Below are positions 1-12,800 of a stretch of 64,000 nucleotides of DNA, piece by piece. Every line of letters starts with the position of its first letter. The first letter of the stretch is position 1. The stretch is from assembly GCA_947184155.2 (NCBI GenBank), contig CAMXCT020000446.1:964280-1028279 (forward strand). The letters run 5' to 3'. The translations under genes were made by a program, and so were the position numbers. The DNA comes from Cladocopium goreaui. Taxonomy: Eukaryota > Sar > Dinophyceae > Suessiales > Symbiodiniaceae. Below the pieces are notes generated by a model. The model made no database searches. It saw nothing but the letters and a program-made list of their open reading frames with translations, and was not told where the DNA came from.

Positions 1-173
1 TGTGGCATGGATCTCCCCTTTGTTGAGGCCATTTTTGTTGCTTCATATTGAGAAAAACATGATTGATGTTGTGTAACTATATAATGGCCCTTGGAGTTTT
101 AATGGGTTTTAATTGGAGGGCTAATTATTTTAGTTTTTTTTTTTTTAAAAAAAATCAGGTTTAGGAATTATTT
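1..173. other. AT/T-rich non-coding stretch
   Basis: No open frame of note and no recognisable signal. It ends in a T run followed by an A run around 131-155, just before a pyrimidine-rich repeat. Confidence 0.5.
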
Positions 174-535
174 TTGGATTCCTGCTTCTCTGCTTTTCCT
201 GCTTCTCTGCTTTCCTTCTTTTCCTGCTTTTCCTGCTTCTCTGCTTTTCTGCTTTTTTGCTTTTCTGCTTCTCCTGCTTCTCGCCTTTTCTGCTTTTTTG
301 CTTTTCTGCTTCTCCTGCTTCTCTGCTTCTCTGCTTTTCTGCTTTTTTGCTTTTCTGTTTTTCCTGTTTCTTTGCTTCTCTGCTTTTCCTGCTTTTCCTG
401 CTTTCCTGCTTCTCTGCTTTTCTGCTTTTCCTGCTTCTTTGCCTTTCTGCTGTTTTGCTTTTGTGCGTTTCCTGTTTCTTTGCTTCTCTGCTTTTTTGCT
501 TCTCTGCTTTTTTTTTGCTTTGCCTGCTTTAAATA
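174..535. repeat. Imperfect CTGCTTTTCTGCTT polypyrimidine minisatellite
   Basis: About 360 bases built from variants of CTGCTTTT, CTGCTTCTC and CCTGCTTTTC. The + strand is almost purely pyrimidine, so the strands are strongly asymmetric and all + frames stay open as Phe/Leu/Ser/Cys strings, while the - strand reads as Lys/Gln/Glu/Ser strings. These long frames follow from composition and are not evidence of a protein. Confidence 0.85.
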
Positions 536-785
536 CTTGATTTTCATGTAAGATGCATTTTGCACAGTATTTACATCCCTGAGTATCACATGACCAACCT
601 TCTCTTGAAAACTAGCAACGTAACATGTGAGAAGAGGTGCTTGCATTCTGCTTTGGGGGGAGGCGCTGCGCCCTCCCCCCAATCCCCCCCTCCCGCTTTT
701 TTTTTATTTAAACTTAAACCCAAGTTACATTAGTTGGTTTTTGCGAACTAACCTTCTCTGGAAAGCTGACAGGATTACATGTGAT
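536..785. other. Unassigned spacer with G/C homopolymer runs
   Basis: Between two repeats. Contains a G-rich and C-rich tract near 650-700 and a T run. No gene-like frame or structured RNA was recognised. Confidence 0.4.
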
Positions 786-1008
786 AGAAAGATAGATAGA
801 TAGATAGATAGATAGCTGGATAGATAGATAGATAGCTTGGTAGATAGATAGCTAGATAGATAGATAGATAGCCAGCTAGATAGATAGATAGCTAGAGAGA
901 TAGATAGCTAGATACCTCGATAGATAGATGGCTGGATAGATAGCTAGATAGATACATGGCTAGATAGATAGATAGATAGATAGCTAGCTAGATAGATAAA
1001 GAGGTAGC

Positions 1009-1039
<31 letters not shown>

Positions 1040-1455
1040 CTAAATAGATAGGTAGATAGTTAGCTAGATAGATAGATAGCTAGATAGATAGCTCGATAGC
1101 TAGATAGCTGGATAGACAGCTGGATGGCTAGATAGATAGATAGCTAGATAGATAGAAAGCTAGATAGCTAGATAGCTAGATAGATAGTTAGCTAGATAGC
1201 TCGATAGCTAGATAGCTGGATAGACAGCTGGATGGCTAGATAGATAGATAGCTAGATAGATAGAAAGCTAGATAGCTAGATAGCTAGATAGTTAGCTAGA
1301 TAGCTAGATAGGTAGATAGATAGCTAGCAAGATAGCTAGCTAGATAGGTAGATTGATAGCTAGATAGATAGATAGCTTGCTAGATAGATAGCTAGCTTGC
1401 TAGATAGATAGCTAGCTAGATAGCTAGATAGCTAGCTAGCTGGATAGATAGCTAG
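786..1455. repeat. Long imperfect GATA/TAGC microsatellite with an internal 108 bp duplication
   Basis: A 670 bp tract of GATA units interrupted by GCTA, GCTG and GCTC variants. A block starting at 1091 (GCTCGATAGCTAGATAGCTG) is repeated starting at 1199 with the same order of interruptions. This shows duplication at the ~108 bp scale on top of tetranucleotide slippage. Confidence 0.9.
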
Positions 1456-1522
1456 CGCCCTCCCTCAATCCCCCCCACCTGCTTTTTATCTAATCCCAAG
1501 CTTCCGCATCTGTAGATATTTG

Positions 1523-1774
1523 GGTGAACATGCTCACATGTAGAACATCCCATGCAAAATGGAAGGTGAACATGCCAAAGTGTGGCAAATACCATACAAA
1601 ATGGAAGGTGAACATGCCCACATGTAGGAAATCCCATGCAAAATGGAAGGTGAACATGCCAAAATGTGGCAAATAGCATACAAAATGGAAGGTGAACATG
1701 CCCACATGTAGTAAATCCCATGCAAAATGGAAGGTGAACATGCCCAAATGTGGCAAATACCATGCAAGTGACAA
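1523..1774. repeat. Six tandem 42 bp units in alternating A/B order
   Basis: Units start at 1523, 1565, 1607, 1649, 1691 and 1733, each opening with GGTGAACATG. Odd units carry CCCACATGTAG-type and even units CCAAAGTGTGG-type sequence, so the higher-order period is 84 bp. Because 42 is a multiple of three, the - strand reads as a 14-residue repeat containing HVHLPFCMG. No start context or neighbouring exon supports translation, so I annotate it as a repeat only. Confidence 0.88.
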
Positions 1775-2537
1775 ATTCAAGTTCCAAACCGTTGCAAACA
1801 CTAGGCAAATGGTACCAGCCAAGAAATCCAAAAAAAATTCCCAAACCTGCTCAAAAAAAAATTCCTAAAACTATTTCACACCCGTTTTAATTTGCAAGGC
1901 TGAATGTCAATATGCACAACCTTCTGAAGGAAGGAATTGGCACGGGAATTGGCACGTGTGGCTTTGGGTGATTTAGCCTGTAGCACTGGATCACGCATTC
2001 TTTGGTGGTTGAACCTCTCGGAGTTGCAGCCAGTTGAGCCACCATCATGTACTGGTATGTATCTTGCGCGCCAAAAGAGAATTGAATGGCCTTGTAATTT
2101 GTAAAAGGCAGTTGGCCAAAGGCAGGTTGCATGAAACCTGCCGGACAAGTGGGCATTGCTAAGAAATATGTGAAATGGTCATTTTGAGCATCAAACAATC
2201 CATCTTGAGCCATAGTCAAGCAGCCTAGTGAGGTTCAAATTTTCCAGACCTAGGAGAAATCTTCTTGGGTTCCGGCCCAGCCTTTTGTCGGACCTTCAGG
2301 CGGCTACTGCGCCTTTGCTGGGAGCACAAGTGACACAGGCTCCGTGGGGATGACGTGCAGTTGTAGATTATTACTTCAGGCGGTTGTGCTACACACACTT
2401 GGAAACACATGTAGTGGTAATATTATGAGCATATTGAGCTATTGTCAGGTCCAAATTGATCAAGTTGACCCCAACGATTCATGAGAGTGGCAGCTTGGGA
2501 TGATTGCAAGGTGTGAGCTCGATAGGTTCACATCCCA
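1775..2537. other. Unassigned region with two adjacent - strand open frames
   Basis: Two - strand frames lie here. One runs 2219 to 1887 (110 codons; it includes CPAGFMQPAFGQLPF), the other 2410 to 2225. Codon make-up looks partly protein-like, but no family was recognised and no splice sites join them convincingly. The neighbouring recognised gene is on the opposite strand. They could be exons of a divergent gene or chance frames. Confidence 0.25.
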
Positions 2538-2755
2538 AGCCTTCGCCCCCCCATTTATCATTTGAAGGTGATATATTTTGCCACCCCCAAATGCAGAAAT
2601 CTTGGGACACCTGGAACTTGTCGCCCAACCGGCTACTAGCAGCTAGCACTTTGGAGGCAACAGACATCTTCAGGAAGCAAACTTTGGGCTGGACGGTGCT
2701 GCTGCCCTTCTATCACACCACCAGCGAGGTGCCAAAAAACTGGAAAGTCAATGAG
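2538..2755 (+). CDS. Candidate exon, possibly NPHP4-like N-terminal half
   Basis: Open frame read as ...EATDIFRKQTLGWTVLLPFY..., ending in NE just before a GT (2756). The W-x-V-x-x-P-hydrophobic pattern could match the stretch before the disordered middle of NPHP4. The acceptor is unclear, so the start is approximate. Confidence 0.35.
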
Positions 2756-5700
2756 GTTTGAAATGTTTTGAATCTATTTCTTTAGGTTCATCAGAACAGC
2801 AGCGAATGCGGTCTGGGACAGACTGGCAATTTCTGGCAGCCAGGATGTCTCAAGGGGAGCTTGTCGCATGTCTTCAGATCACAGAGTTTGGTGCATGTTG
2901 AGGGCCAGAGATGATTCTGTTGTCTGTTGTTACCCCAAAAATAGAAGAGGTGGAGATGATATTTGCCACGCCACAGGGCCTGCTGAAAGCCTGTGCAGCT
3001 ACTCCTGGTGAGCGTAGGACGCACCCAGAGGGTGGGTTTGTTACTTGCCACGGGTGAGTTGGATATTGCGAAGCCAACATGGATGATTGTAGCATACTCC
3101 CCACGTACTGCTATTGTAGAATATTGTAGTTATATATATTTATTATATATAGAGAATTTTCTTACACCACCTTTTGCGGCCCAGGTCCGTCCTTGGGCTT
3201 CGATCTAGAGCTTTATGGCGGCCCTGGCTTATCCCTGCTGGGTGAAGAGGCGGCTGAACGACTTCGGTTGAATGGGTACTAGCACCATAGGACAGGATGT
3301 GGATCCCTCAGCCTCATGTGGACCCAGACCTACATTTTGATCAGGAATATATCAGGATCTTTTTGTGGCCAAGACATCAGCTCTGATGGACATCGGCCAG
3401 GTGTGGATGCCTCCTGCGGCACCAGGCATGACTCTAAGGCCAGAGGAGCTTGGGAAACCCGTGAGACCCGCGGTGTCGGCCTGGAATCCCAGACTTTTGG
3501 AACATTGGCATGGATGGTGGAGTGGGTATGGTGGGGCCGAATCTCAGAACATCGGTGACCTGTTCAAGTGCAAGGCCCCCATTTACTTGATGCTAATTGA
3601 TGTTAATTGATGTAGTTATTTGATGTTAATTGCACAGATCATCACAGATCATGAACCGCGTCGACACCGTACTCTTGGCACTTTATGGGCCGATCTTCAA
3701 ACCACTTTGCCCATCTTTGCCTTGAAGAACCATATGAGATCCGAGTGGTTCTTGAGGATTGCTCGGGGACTCATTAAGAAAGCAATTGAGATGGCTCAAT
3801 GACAAAGGTCAAGAAGACAAAACGTGTATTTCCTATGTTGCAAATAACGCCATGGTGGGCGACAGGCAACCTGCACTTGGAGAAGCTGGATGTGATGAGA
3901 AAAGCAAACCCTCAAGGAACGTGTTTATTTGTTACACTTCGCAATATATATCAATAAATATATTATATTTACAAATATAATATATATATATATAATATAT
4001 ATACGTACATATATTATTAACATTAACTAGCAATATATTATGCAACCACCACTGTAGCCGCAATGACTGCTGGTCTGCAAGTCGATATGTTTGACACTCC
4101 CACCTTCAGAACCCGATAGTTGTTCCAGTTGTTCCTCCTTAATAATGGGTGGTGGTTTCATGTTTCCATCCCCGTGCCGAGGCCAGCCGGCTCCGAGCCA
4201 ACTTCAACTTATGTGGCGACCGTGTGGTGCAGCCAGCGCCTCAGAGTCCTCATCCTGTGGTGCGACCCATGACCAGACCGCGCGCGCAGGTGGCTGAGAC
4301 AGCACGTTCCGTTGCCGCCTCCAGAGACACCGTTGTGCCTTGCCCCGAAAATGATTTCGGTTGGACAAAAAGGAAACTGAATGAACTTGGGAACTCATCA
4401 CTTGAGGATGGAGATATCACAATGGAGATGATAGGCCACAAAGCACTTGGCAGAGTCGTTGGGGTCTGTGATCTAGGGTGGTTTTGTTGGGCATGCAGGA
4501 AGGCTCCACCGAAAGCTGCTGGAATTCCTAGGAGCAACGCTAGTCTGCTCTAGTTGTGCCGCTTGGCAGTGTCGTATGAAATAGTGTATCAGAAATCAAA
4601 GTTCTCCAATTCAGAGATCAGACTAGACCATAGTGACCATACGATGTAAATCATTGTAAATCCATATCACACTTTTTGTTCCAAGAAACATTGGTCTCCC
4701 CAGAGGGGGTTTTCCGGTCACCGGGCAGCAGTAAGGCCGGCAGTTCAGCCAACGCCGATGTCCACACTGCAGCCATTGTGCCTTGATGGATGCGCCGAGT
4801 CTATGGGGACAACATGGGACAACCTCGTTTTTTCAAAAAATGTTGGAACATGTTGGAACCTCTGGAAGATGATTTTTGGACGATTAATCATATTTCCAAG
4901 GATATACTGTACTCCTGAAATTGAAGCCCGCTTTGGAGGATGATTTTCCTGCTGAGTACTAGACAATTACTACTGGATCTGCATATCCTTTGGGTTCCAT
5001 GCATATCCTTTGGGTTTGAGATGGTTCCAGCTTGAACTTCTGGAAATTGACATCGCATCAGGCAGCCGGGCCTACCCGGAACATTTCTCCAGCCAGCGGT
5101 AGTGCCTTGGCGGAATCTGTGGCTGGTACAAAGAAATCCAGCTAAAAAGAGGATAACCATTGACTAGACGAGATGTTTTGCTCATGGCAGGTATGCACAT
5201 TCAATAATCCCCTGGTATAACATGCTTGGGTAGTTCTGTTCTCTTTCGATTTTCTTGTCCACAGTTTCCTCCGACACCTCTGTGGTGCCAATGACAGGAC
5301 ATATCTGCAGCTCCAGTTGCCAAGGCAATCTCGCCTGTTCGGGTCCCTAGGGCCCTAGGTCACGCAGGGTGTCGGAACACCAATCAGTTTCTGGGCCTCA
5401 CTGCGGACACGCCACTGAGGTCCAGCCAATTGGCACTGCCTGGGACTCAGTATAAAGCAAGCGCATCAAGATGTTGGGAATCCACCCAGCTGGTGCAAGT
5501 CCACCAGTGACATGATAATTTCATGATATTTTCGTGAATTTTATGTAATCTTTGTGGAACCACGACAAATTCATGATGATTGACTCTGCACAGCTGTGGG
5601 GTCTTTCAACTGCATCTCTGGCTGAGCGTGGGGTTGAGGTTCCAAGTGTGCATCAACCAATCCCAAGCGTGCCCGGTCAGAAGGGTCTACCAGGGGCGGC

Positions 5701-8700
5701 TGTACAAGCTGCGCCAGTGGTTGAGAAGATCTATTTGAGAGACCAAGCGGTGCAGAGCGATCCACCCCCCCTCGGCTTTGATGACAACATTATCAAGGAC
5801 CAGTTGCTGAGGGTAGCAGTGCCTAAACCCACCATTTCGCGACAAAACATGGGGTGTTCAAGGCCAATTCTCGCAGAGGATCCTATTCTTTAACCAATAG
5901 ATATTATAAATGGATATAAATGGACATTTGGGTACATATGATACTATGACATACTATGGGTGTAACCTGCCAAAAGTGTGGCCAAATATGTTCCCCTGAC
6001 ATCCCTTTGAGCCAGGATTCTGCACCCAAGGCTCAAGGCACCGCCACAGCACCGCCTTCGAGGCCCCTGGGCGCATTGGACCGCGCCCATTTGTTGAGCG
6101 CCGGTGCCCCGCCCAAAGCCAGTGCCGCAGCCAAAGCAGGGGCCAGTCCCTCCGTGGCTGCGGGCGAAAGTGCGCCTGCAAGACGTGAGTTGCGCTGGAA
6201 GTTCGAAGATGAGGAGCGACATGAAACAACTTTCTTGATGAGAGTCTTATTCTAGTACCATTTAGTACCATCTAGTACTACTTTTTCTATGGCAAGCCAT
6301 GGTATTTTACAGCATTGACAAGATCATCGACAGCACATTTTGAGGTAGATTTCCTGGCCCGCTCCAAGGACCTGCTCCAAGCTGATGAAATCACCCTGGA
6401 GCTGGTGGCGCTCAGGAGCTTTGCAGAACTTGAAGGAGAAAGATCCTGGGACTTGGATGCGCTGTTTGCTGGGAAAGCAGTTCAAATCCTGCACGATTTT
6501 CATATTTGTAGATAATTTGCATACTCATAATATTACTACATTTCTGAGATTGAACTCTTGACTAAATCTTGGCCACGAAATCTGCAACTGAGGAATCTAC
6601 TTCCAATTGCGTTTCTTCCTCTTTCCTCCTGTGAAGACCACCACGGCCGCTTTGGCTGGGAAGGCTGGAGAAGCGTGTCTACTTCGGAGTGCGGTGACCA
6701 ATGAGCGCCTGGCCGTGGTGTACAGCATGGATGGCTACAGCGTGAACTCAGTGGCAAGGTCTGCAGCTACAATTCATCGACGGTTGGTGGAATACCTCAG
6801 TGCTCGAAGTGTGGACATTGAAATTTGGAGCGCGGATTCAGAGATGCAGATTGGAGTGCCTAGGTGGCCTTTTTTTCCGACGTTGTTGATGCTGTTGATG
6901 TGATATTTTGGTTTGATTCTTCCATTGATCAGTGGGAGTTTGAAGGACAAGTGGTGATGGGGACTGAGCATCACAAGCATAAGGGACCATGCACTGAAAG
7001 CGAGATGGATCACCGAGATGGATCACAAGCGTAAGGGACCAATATGGACCAACGTTCATCCGTAGATTTTCATGTCAATGTGGAGCATGTAGAATTCCAT
7101 GGAATTCCTGTCATCATCTGTCATCTATTTTTTTCCTCCATTTTCTCCAGTTTCTACCATTTTTCAGGTCGCTTCAGTGCCCTTAGAGATGCTGGTGAGA
7201 CAAGGACATCAGGTGGCAAAGATCGAAGGGGAGCATGCGGTGCTTGAACCCCTGACAGGCCTTGGGAGCCATTGGGAGCCATTGGGAGCCATTGGGAGCT
7301 GGGTTTGGGGTCAATGTTTGGGATGTTTGGAGCAAGAATTTAAGGGATGTTTGAGATCAGAATGATGAGATTTTTGGATGTTTCGGGATATGTCTCAAAT
7401 GTTTCTGGTTTGATGTTTTTTGGATGGTTTGGGATGGTTTGCAATGGTTTGGGATGTTGGGAGCCAGCAGTTGCACCAAAATGGAAAGAGATGGTTGTGA
7501 GAAACTCTGAGAAACAGGCTGCAGTTTGCTTAATCTTGATACGGGCTTATATAATTCGTGTCAGATGCACTTCACATCAGGCGACCATGCGTGTAAACAA
7601 TCCCAACTGCCGCTTGGTCTAATTGTTATGTGAGGAGTTGTGAGGATATGATACATTATGATACGTCAGTGTTATGTAGATGAATAGTTAATAAAAATCA
7701 ATGATAGTATACCACCTCTCGACATATATATATATATACTGTGTACTTGTAGTTATGGATGTAGTTTAATTATGAATGTTCATGCTGATTCTACAGTTAT
7801 ATAAAAGGGCTAACACCCGGGTGCCGCCGACCCCCTGTTAAAGGGCAGGTTTTGGATTTTGTTTTACTGCATGCAGCCGTCGGGTTCAATGCAATCCAAC
7901 CATCGTTGAGGCCGAGTGAGGAGCTTCAATGCCATCATCAGTGACGAATAAATGCATACATGACCTGGCAGCTTGGAAGGCTGGAGAAGGTGGGGCAAGG
8001 AGGCCCTTGTCGAACCAAAAGTGCCAAACGGCAGTTTCGAAACCCTTAATTAGAGACATGACCGGGCAGGTTGGATAGAACCTACAGTAGCAGCTTGGAA
8101 GGCTTGAGAACGTGGGCTTGGGAGGCTTCAGAAGGTGGGGCACCGAAGAACCTAGCAGCTTGGACGCTTGAGAAGGCGGGGAAAGGACGCACTACAACCT
8201 AGCTGCTTGGGGCAAGGAGGCCCTAGCAGAGCATAGGAGCGACGAAGGCCGAAGAAAGGTGGGGCAGGTTGGCCCTAGTAGAACGAAAACTGCCAAACGG
8301 CAGTTTCGAAACCATTAATATCTAGGAAGGCCGGGAGAAAGTGAGGAGAGGAAACCTTTAAGAGAGACATGACCGGGCAGGTTGGAAGGCTAGAGAAGGT
8401 GGTGCAGAAAGGCCGTCCTAGTAAAACTTAAAAAGGAGGGCCTAGTTAAAACCTAGCAGCCTGGAAGGCTTAAGAAGGTGGGGCAAGGGTTGGCCCTAGT
8501 AGAACAAAAAGTGCCAAATGGAGGTTTCGAAGCCCTTAAGAGAGACATGACCGGGCAGGTTGGAGTAGAACCTAGCAGCTTGGAAGGCTTTAAGCAGGTG
8601 GGGCAAGGGTTGGCCCTAGTAGAACCAAAAGTGCCAAAGGGCAATTTCGAAACCGTTAAAAGAGGCATGACCGGGCAGGTTGGAGTAGAACCTAGCAGCT

Positions 8701-9832
8701 CGGAAGGCTTAAGAAAATGGGGCAAGGGTTGGCCCTAGCAGACGGCAGTTTCGAAACCCTTAATTAGAGACATGACCGGGCAGGTTGGAGTAGAACCTAG
8801 CAGCTGGGAAGGTTTAAGAAGGTGGGGCAAGGGTTGGCCCTAGTAGATCCAAAAGTGCCAAACGGCAGTTTCGAAATCCTTAAGACGAGAGACGTGACCG
8901 GGCACGTAGAAGCAAAAGTGCCAAACGGCAGTTTGCAAACCCTTAAGAGAGACATGACCGGGCAGGTTGGAGTAGAACCTAGCAGCTTGGAAGGCTTAAG
9001 AAGGTGGGGCAAGGGTTGGCCCTAGTAGAACCAAAAGTGCCAAACGGCAGTTTCAAAACCCTGAAGAGAGACATGACCGGGCAGGTTGGAGTAGAACCTA
9101 GCAGCTTGGAAGGCTTAACGAGGAGGCCCTAAAGAGTAGCTCGTAGCCCTCAGCAGCTTGGAGCCCAGGACGCGGCGCAAGGAGGCCCTAGTGGAAGTTA
9201 CCAGCTTGGACAGGCGAAGAGAAGTAAAGTAAATGGAAAGGCCTGCGCGCAGCAATGCCGCACACCTGTGGTGATCCCAGACGCCGCCCCGCCTAGGCCA
9301 AAGCTAGGCAGGGGTCGGCGGATAATATATAATATATTTTTTATATTTAATATCATAGATAAATATAGATAATGTAATATTATATATTTTCCATTTTTTT
9401 TTTACCCCACGTGTAGCAACACCCTGGCAAGCCGCAGGTGAACCGCGGGGCACCTTGCGGGTTCTACTGGTCAACCGAGGCCAACCCCCGACAGCATACA
9501 AGGAGAGCCTGTCACATCCTGTCACAAAGTAGAGGGAATCATTGAAGTGGTTTAAAGGATTAAAACATATAGAGTTCAAATATGTGCGGTGCAACCCTGA
9601 CGTTGCTCCGCACCTGAATCGTGGAAAGGTTGCAATTTTTTGAAGTTCGCCAAAAGTGGAATGTCCAAATGCACATAATTCATCATCATCATCATCAACA
9701 ACATCATCAACAACATCATGATGATGATGATCATCATCATCATCATCATCATAACCTTAATCATTTACATCCATCATCATCGTCATCGTCATCGTCACCA
9801 TCACCATCACCATCACCACCACCACGACCACC

Positions 9833-9866
<34 letters not shown>

Positions 9867-12800
9867 TCATAATCGTTGTCCAGACACTCATTCAGAGTTT
9901 GGGCACACCTCAGGGTCTTGCTGTAATATTAGGAAATTGATGGGATGGGTATCAATTTTTGATGGATATCAAATGACATTGAACTACCATGCCCACAAAC
10001 AACCCCAAACCAATTCACCAAGATTTCAAACTATCAACCAATCTTCCATCACCGCACGAACATGCAGACGTTTTTAATCAAAAACTCGTCTAATTTCATC
10101 CGCTGTTCAGTCAACGTTATCCATTATGAGTCTTCTGAACACTGTTGGATGCGACTTGACATGAGTATATAGTGAGAAATGATCTGAAAATGTATGCCGT
10201 TTTATTTTCTCAATATATCATCCTTGTACTCATGTATCATACATAGTCTCTCACATGTTTCTATATTGACATGATACTGATATAGCTCTCCACTGGTTTT
10301 TATCTTCATTTATCTTTTATATTCTATAATTCCATATATCACCCCACCCTTTGTGCATGGATGCCATCTCCCCAGTGCCGAAAGGAGCTGGCAGCACCTC
10401 CGCCACCGCCGCCCGAGGATGGCAACCCCCAGTCGCCGCCCCCGGCGCCGTCGCCCACCCGCAAGACGCGACAGAAGGTCTCGGCCCTCATGGAGCCCGG
10501 GCAAGATGCCATGGTGGGCCACAGATTTGCTTCAGCCAAAGTTACACCTTTTTTTTTGAGGGGGGAATAGGATGATGTAGGATGTGCCAACTTGGTTATG
10601 GGTGTGGGAGTTTATGCCAAAATTGAGGTTCTTGTTCTTCCTTGAAAGAGTCTTTTAAAAAATGCTAAGTTCTATAGGGAGGGAGTGGTGTGGGTCAAGA
10701 CGCGGTCAAAATTGAGCGCCGCAAAAAAATAGATGAATGTTCTTTTTCAAAATGAAATACCTTTGGATTTGGGGGTTCCAGTTTTTTTTTAATTGTAGAT
10801 GAGGACTTTCTTCCGCCTTTGAATGATTTGAATGATGGGCTCCATAGACTGCAATTGTTCTGGGTGCCGAGCTTCGAACTTTTAGAGACCCGTCGAGATT
10901 AATTTCAGTTCAGTTCAATTTCCGTAACACACACATGCCTTGCTGATATGTGTTTATATAATACAGTTATAATATAATATGTCAGTATCTGTATCTATGT
11001 TATATTTATAGATATACACAATGTTATTCGGCAATACAGAATATTGAACACACATCCAGCATCATGGTTGAACAGCTGCAGGCTGTTGGCGTTTCCAACC
11101 GTCCACCAAGGTGGGAGGCATGCAAGGCCTTGCTGGTCAGGGAAGCATGGCACAAGAGCTGAACCAGAAGAAACACGAGCGTTTGCAGCAGCTGCGAGCA
11201 TTGCGACAAGACACTCGCGACAGTGGCCTGGCATAGCCTGCGATGGGTCGAGTCTGAAGGGCAGTGAAGCAAGAGAACTGGAAATGATTCAGCTTTTGAC
11301 CAGTGAAAGAAGCTTTTCACCAAAAAAAGATAAGAAAGGTATCTCACCAACAGAAAGGGGAGGTTTGACTCACAAGAAAGGACTTGAACCAGGACAAGGG
11401 GAGTGCCAAATATCCGCACGACAATGGTGTATTCAGTAGAGCCAATGGGTTTGGACATGGCACAGGTTCCACATCTTATCTCCACATGTTCACGTCTTCA
11501 CCAAAAAATTGGAAGTGGATTCCCTCCTGAAGGTAAACCAACCAATGCTGCTGCTAGGTGTCTCAGAACACACTGCCCTCCTGGCTGCTGCTGAGTCTGT
11601 CCGACAAGATCGGAAAAGACAAGAAGTAGCCAGGCGCATGGACCGCTTCAACACGACCCAGCAATCACTGACTTCCAGCTTTGCAACTCCATCCTACTTC
11701 ACCGTGGACTTTACAAACCCCTATGGACAGCAAGCTACCTTCAACGTGCACGTCCTGGCTCGTGGCGAGAAACCCCAGCCCCCTCCAGAAATTTTGCCAT
11801 CCGTGCCGCCACAAGCACCCTTGCAAGGGGTTGGAGCCTGATTTGCTGAGGGATGAAGTGCAAGTCTTTAAAGTGCCTTGAAACAAAGAACACATGATGT
11901 GCTGCACTTGTGAACATGTTCAGACTTATCTCTGGGGGCACACGTGAGAACTTAGATACTTAGGTTCTCGTTGCACCTCCAGAGCAAAATCTCATGCTCA
12001 TCAAAGACCCCGAGGCGGGAGCAGGGCAGGATGGAAAATCCTTGGACGGTTCAGCCAGAGTTCAGATAGATACAGCCTAAGTAATTTTCATCCTTCGCAT
12101 TCAATCAGTGAAAGCTAGATGAAATCAATTGCAATCCCTAAGGTTATTGGCCACCAGAGAGTAAATCGATGCAAACACTCCTTTTGAAGTCCAACGGAAC
12201 CCGATTTCCAAAAAGTATGTACTTGTGCAACAACAATGTTCTCACACATTTTCTCAGTATTTCTAAAATCAGGACTTCCTAAATCAATCCATCCTTTCAT
12301 GATCTTTCATGGGTTCTCAGTTTCTCCATGATTTTCATGGGTTTTTCCCATCGATGTTTCAGCCTTCATGATCCAAATCCCACGGCCCAGGAGTGGCGTC
12401 GCTTGACGGCCCAGGGCTTGCTGCCCACGGCTCCTTCAGGTGCCACTGCGGCAGATGCTGGTCATGTTTTGGAGCTTGGCTGGTCATAATGATGTTAATA
12501 TCATATTGATATCATACTATACATATATATATATATCTTCTACTGACTGTGATTAAATTCTACTACATCTCTATCATTCTCTACTGGTATCTTTGTCTAT
12601 ATCTCTACATGATCAAATTATACTATACACGTACACTGATTATGTTTCCAAAAACAGATCGAATAAATGAAGGTCCTTTTAAAGGATGCATGTGCATTTG
12701 TTGACCTTTTTCGCGATTTGAATGTGGGTAACGCTCCAAATCTTATGGTCGCAAGGGAACCACCCTGATCTTGGTCGCCCCCAAAGGTTGTAGGAAACGA

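Noticed and set aside
161..682. 173-codon - strand frame rich in Lys/Gln/Glu
   Set aside because: It is the complement of a pyrimidine-rich minisatellite; openness follows from composition.
2199..2221. ATGGCTCAAG on - strand, like the end of the dinoflagellate spliced leader
   Set aside because: Only about half of the leader's remaining positions match; not a convincing relic.
2786..3024. Open + frame of about 78 codons after TTTAG
   Set aside because: It starts only 30 bases after the preferred end of the previous exon, too short for an intron, and its text is not protein-like.
6481..6500. GTTCAAATCC resembling a tRNA T-loop
   Set aside because: No T-stem or acceptor stem pairs around it, and it lies in or beside an NPHP4-like exon.
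7965..9140. CRISPR-like regular repeat
   Set aside because: Units are contiguous with no unique spacers and the context is eukaryotic.
9400..9620. Possible tRNA or structural RNA in a GC-richer intron segment
   Set aside because: No cloverleaf could be drawn and no A/B boxes at correct spacing.
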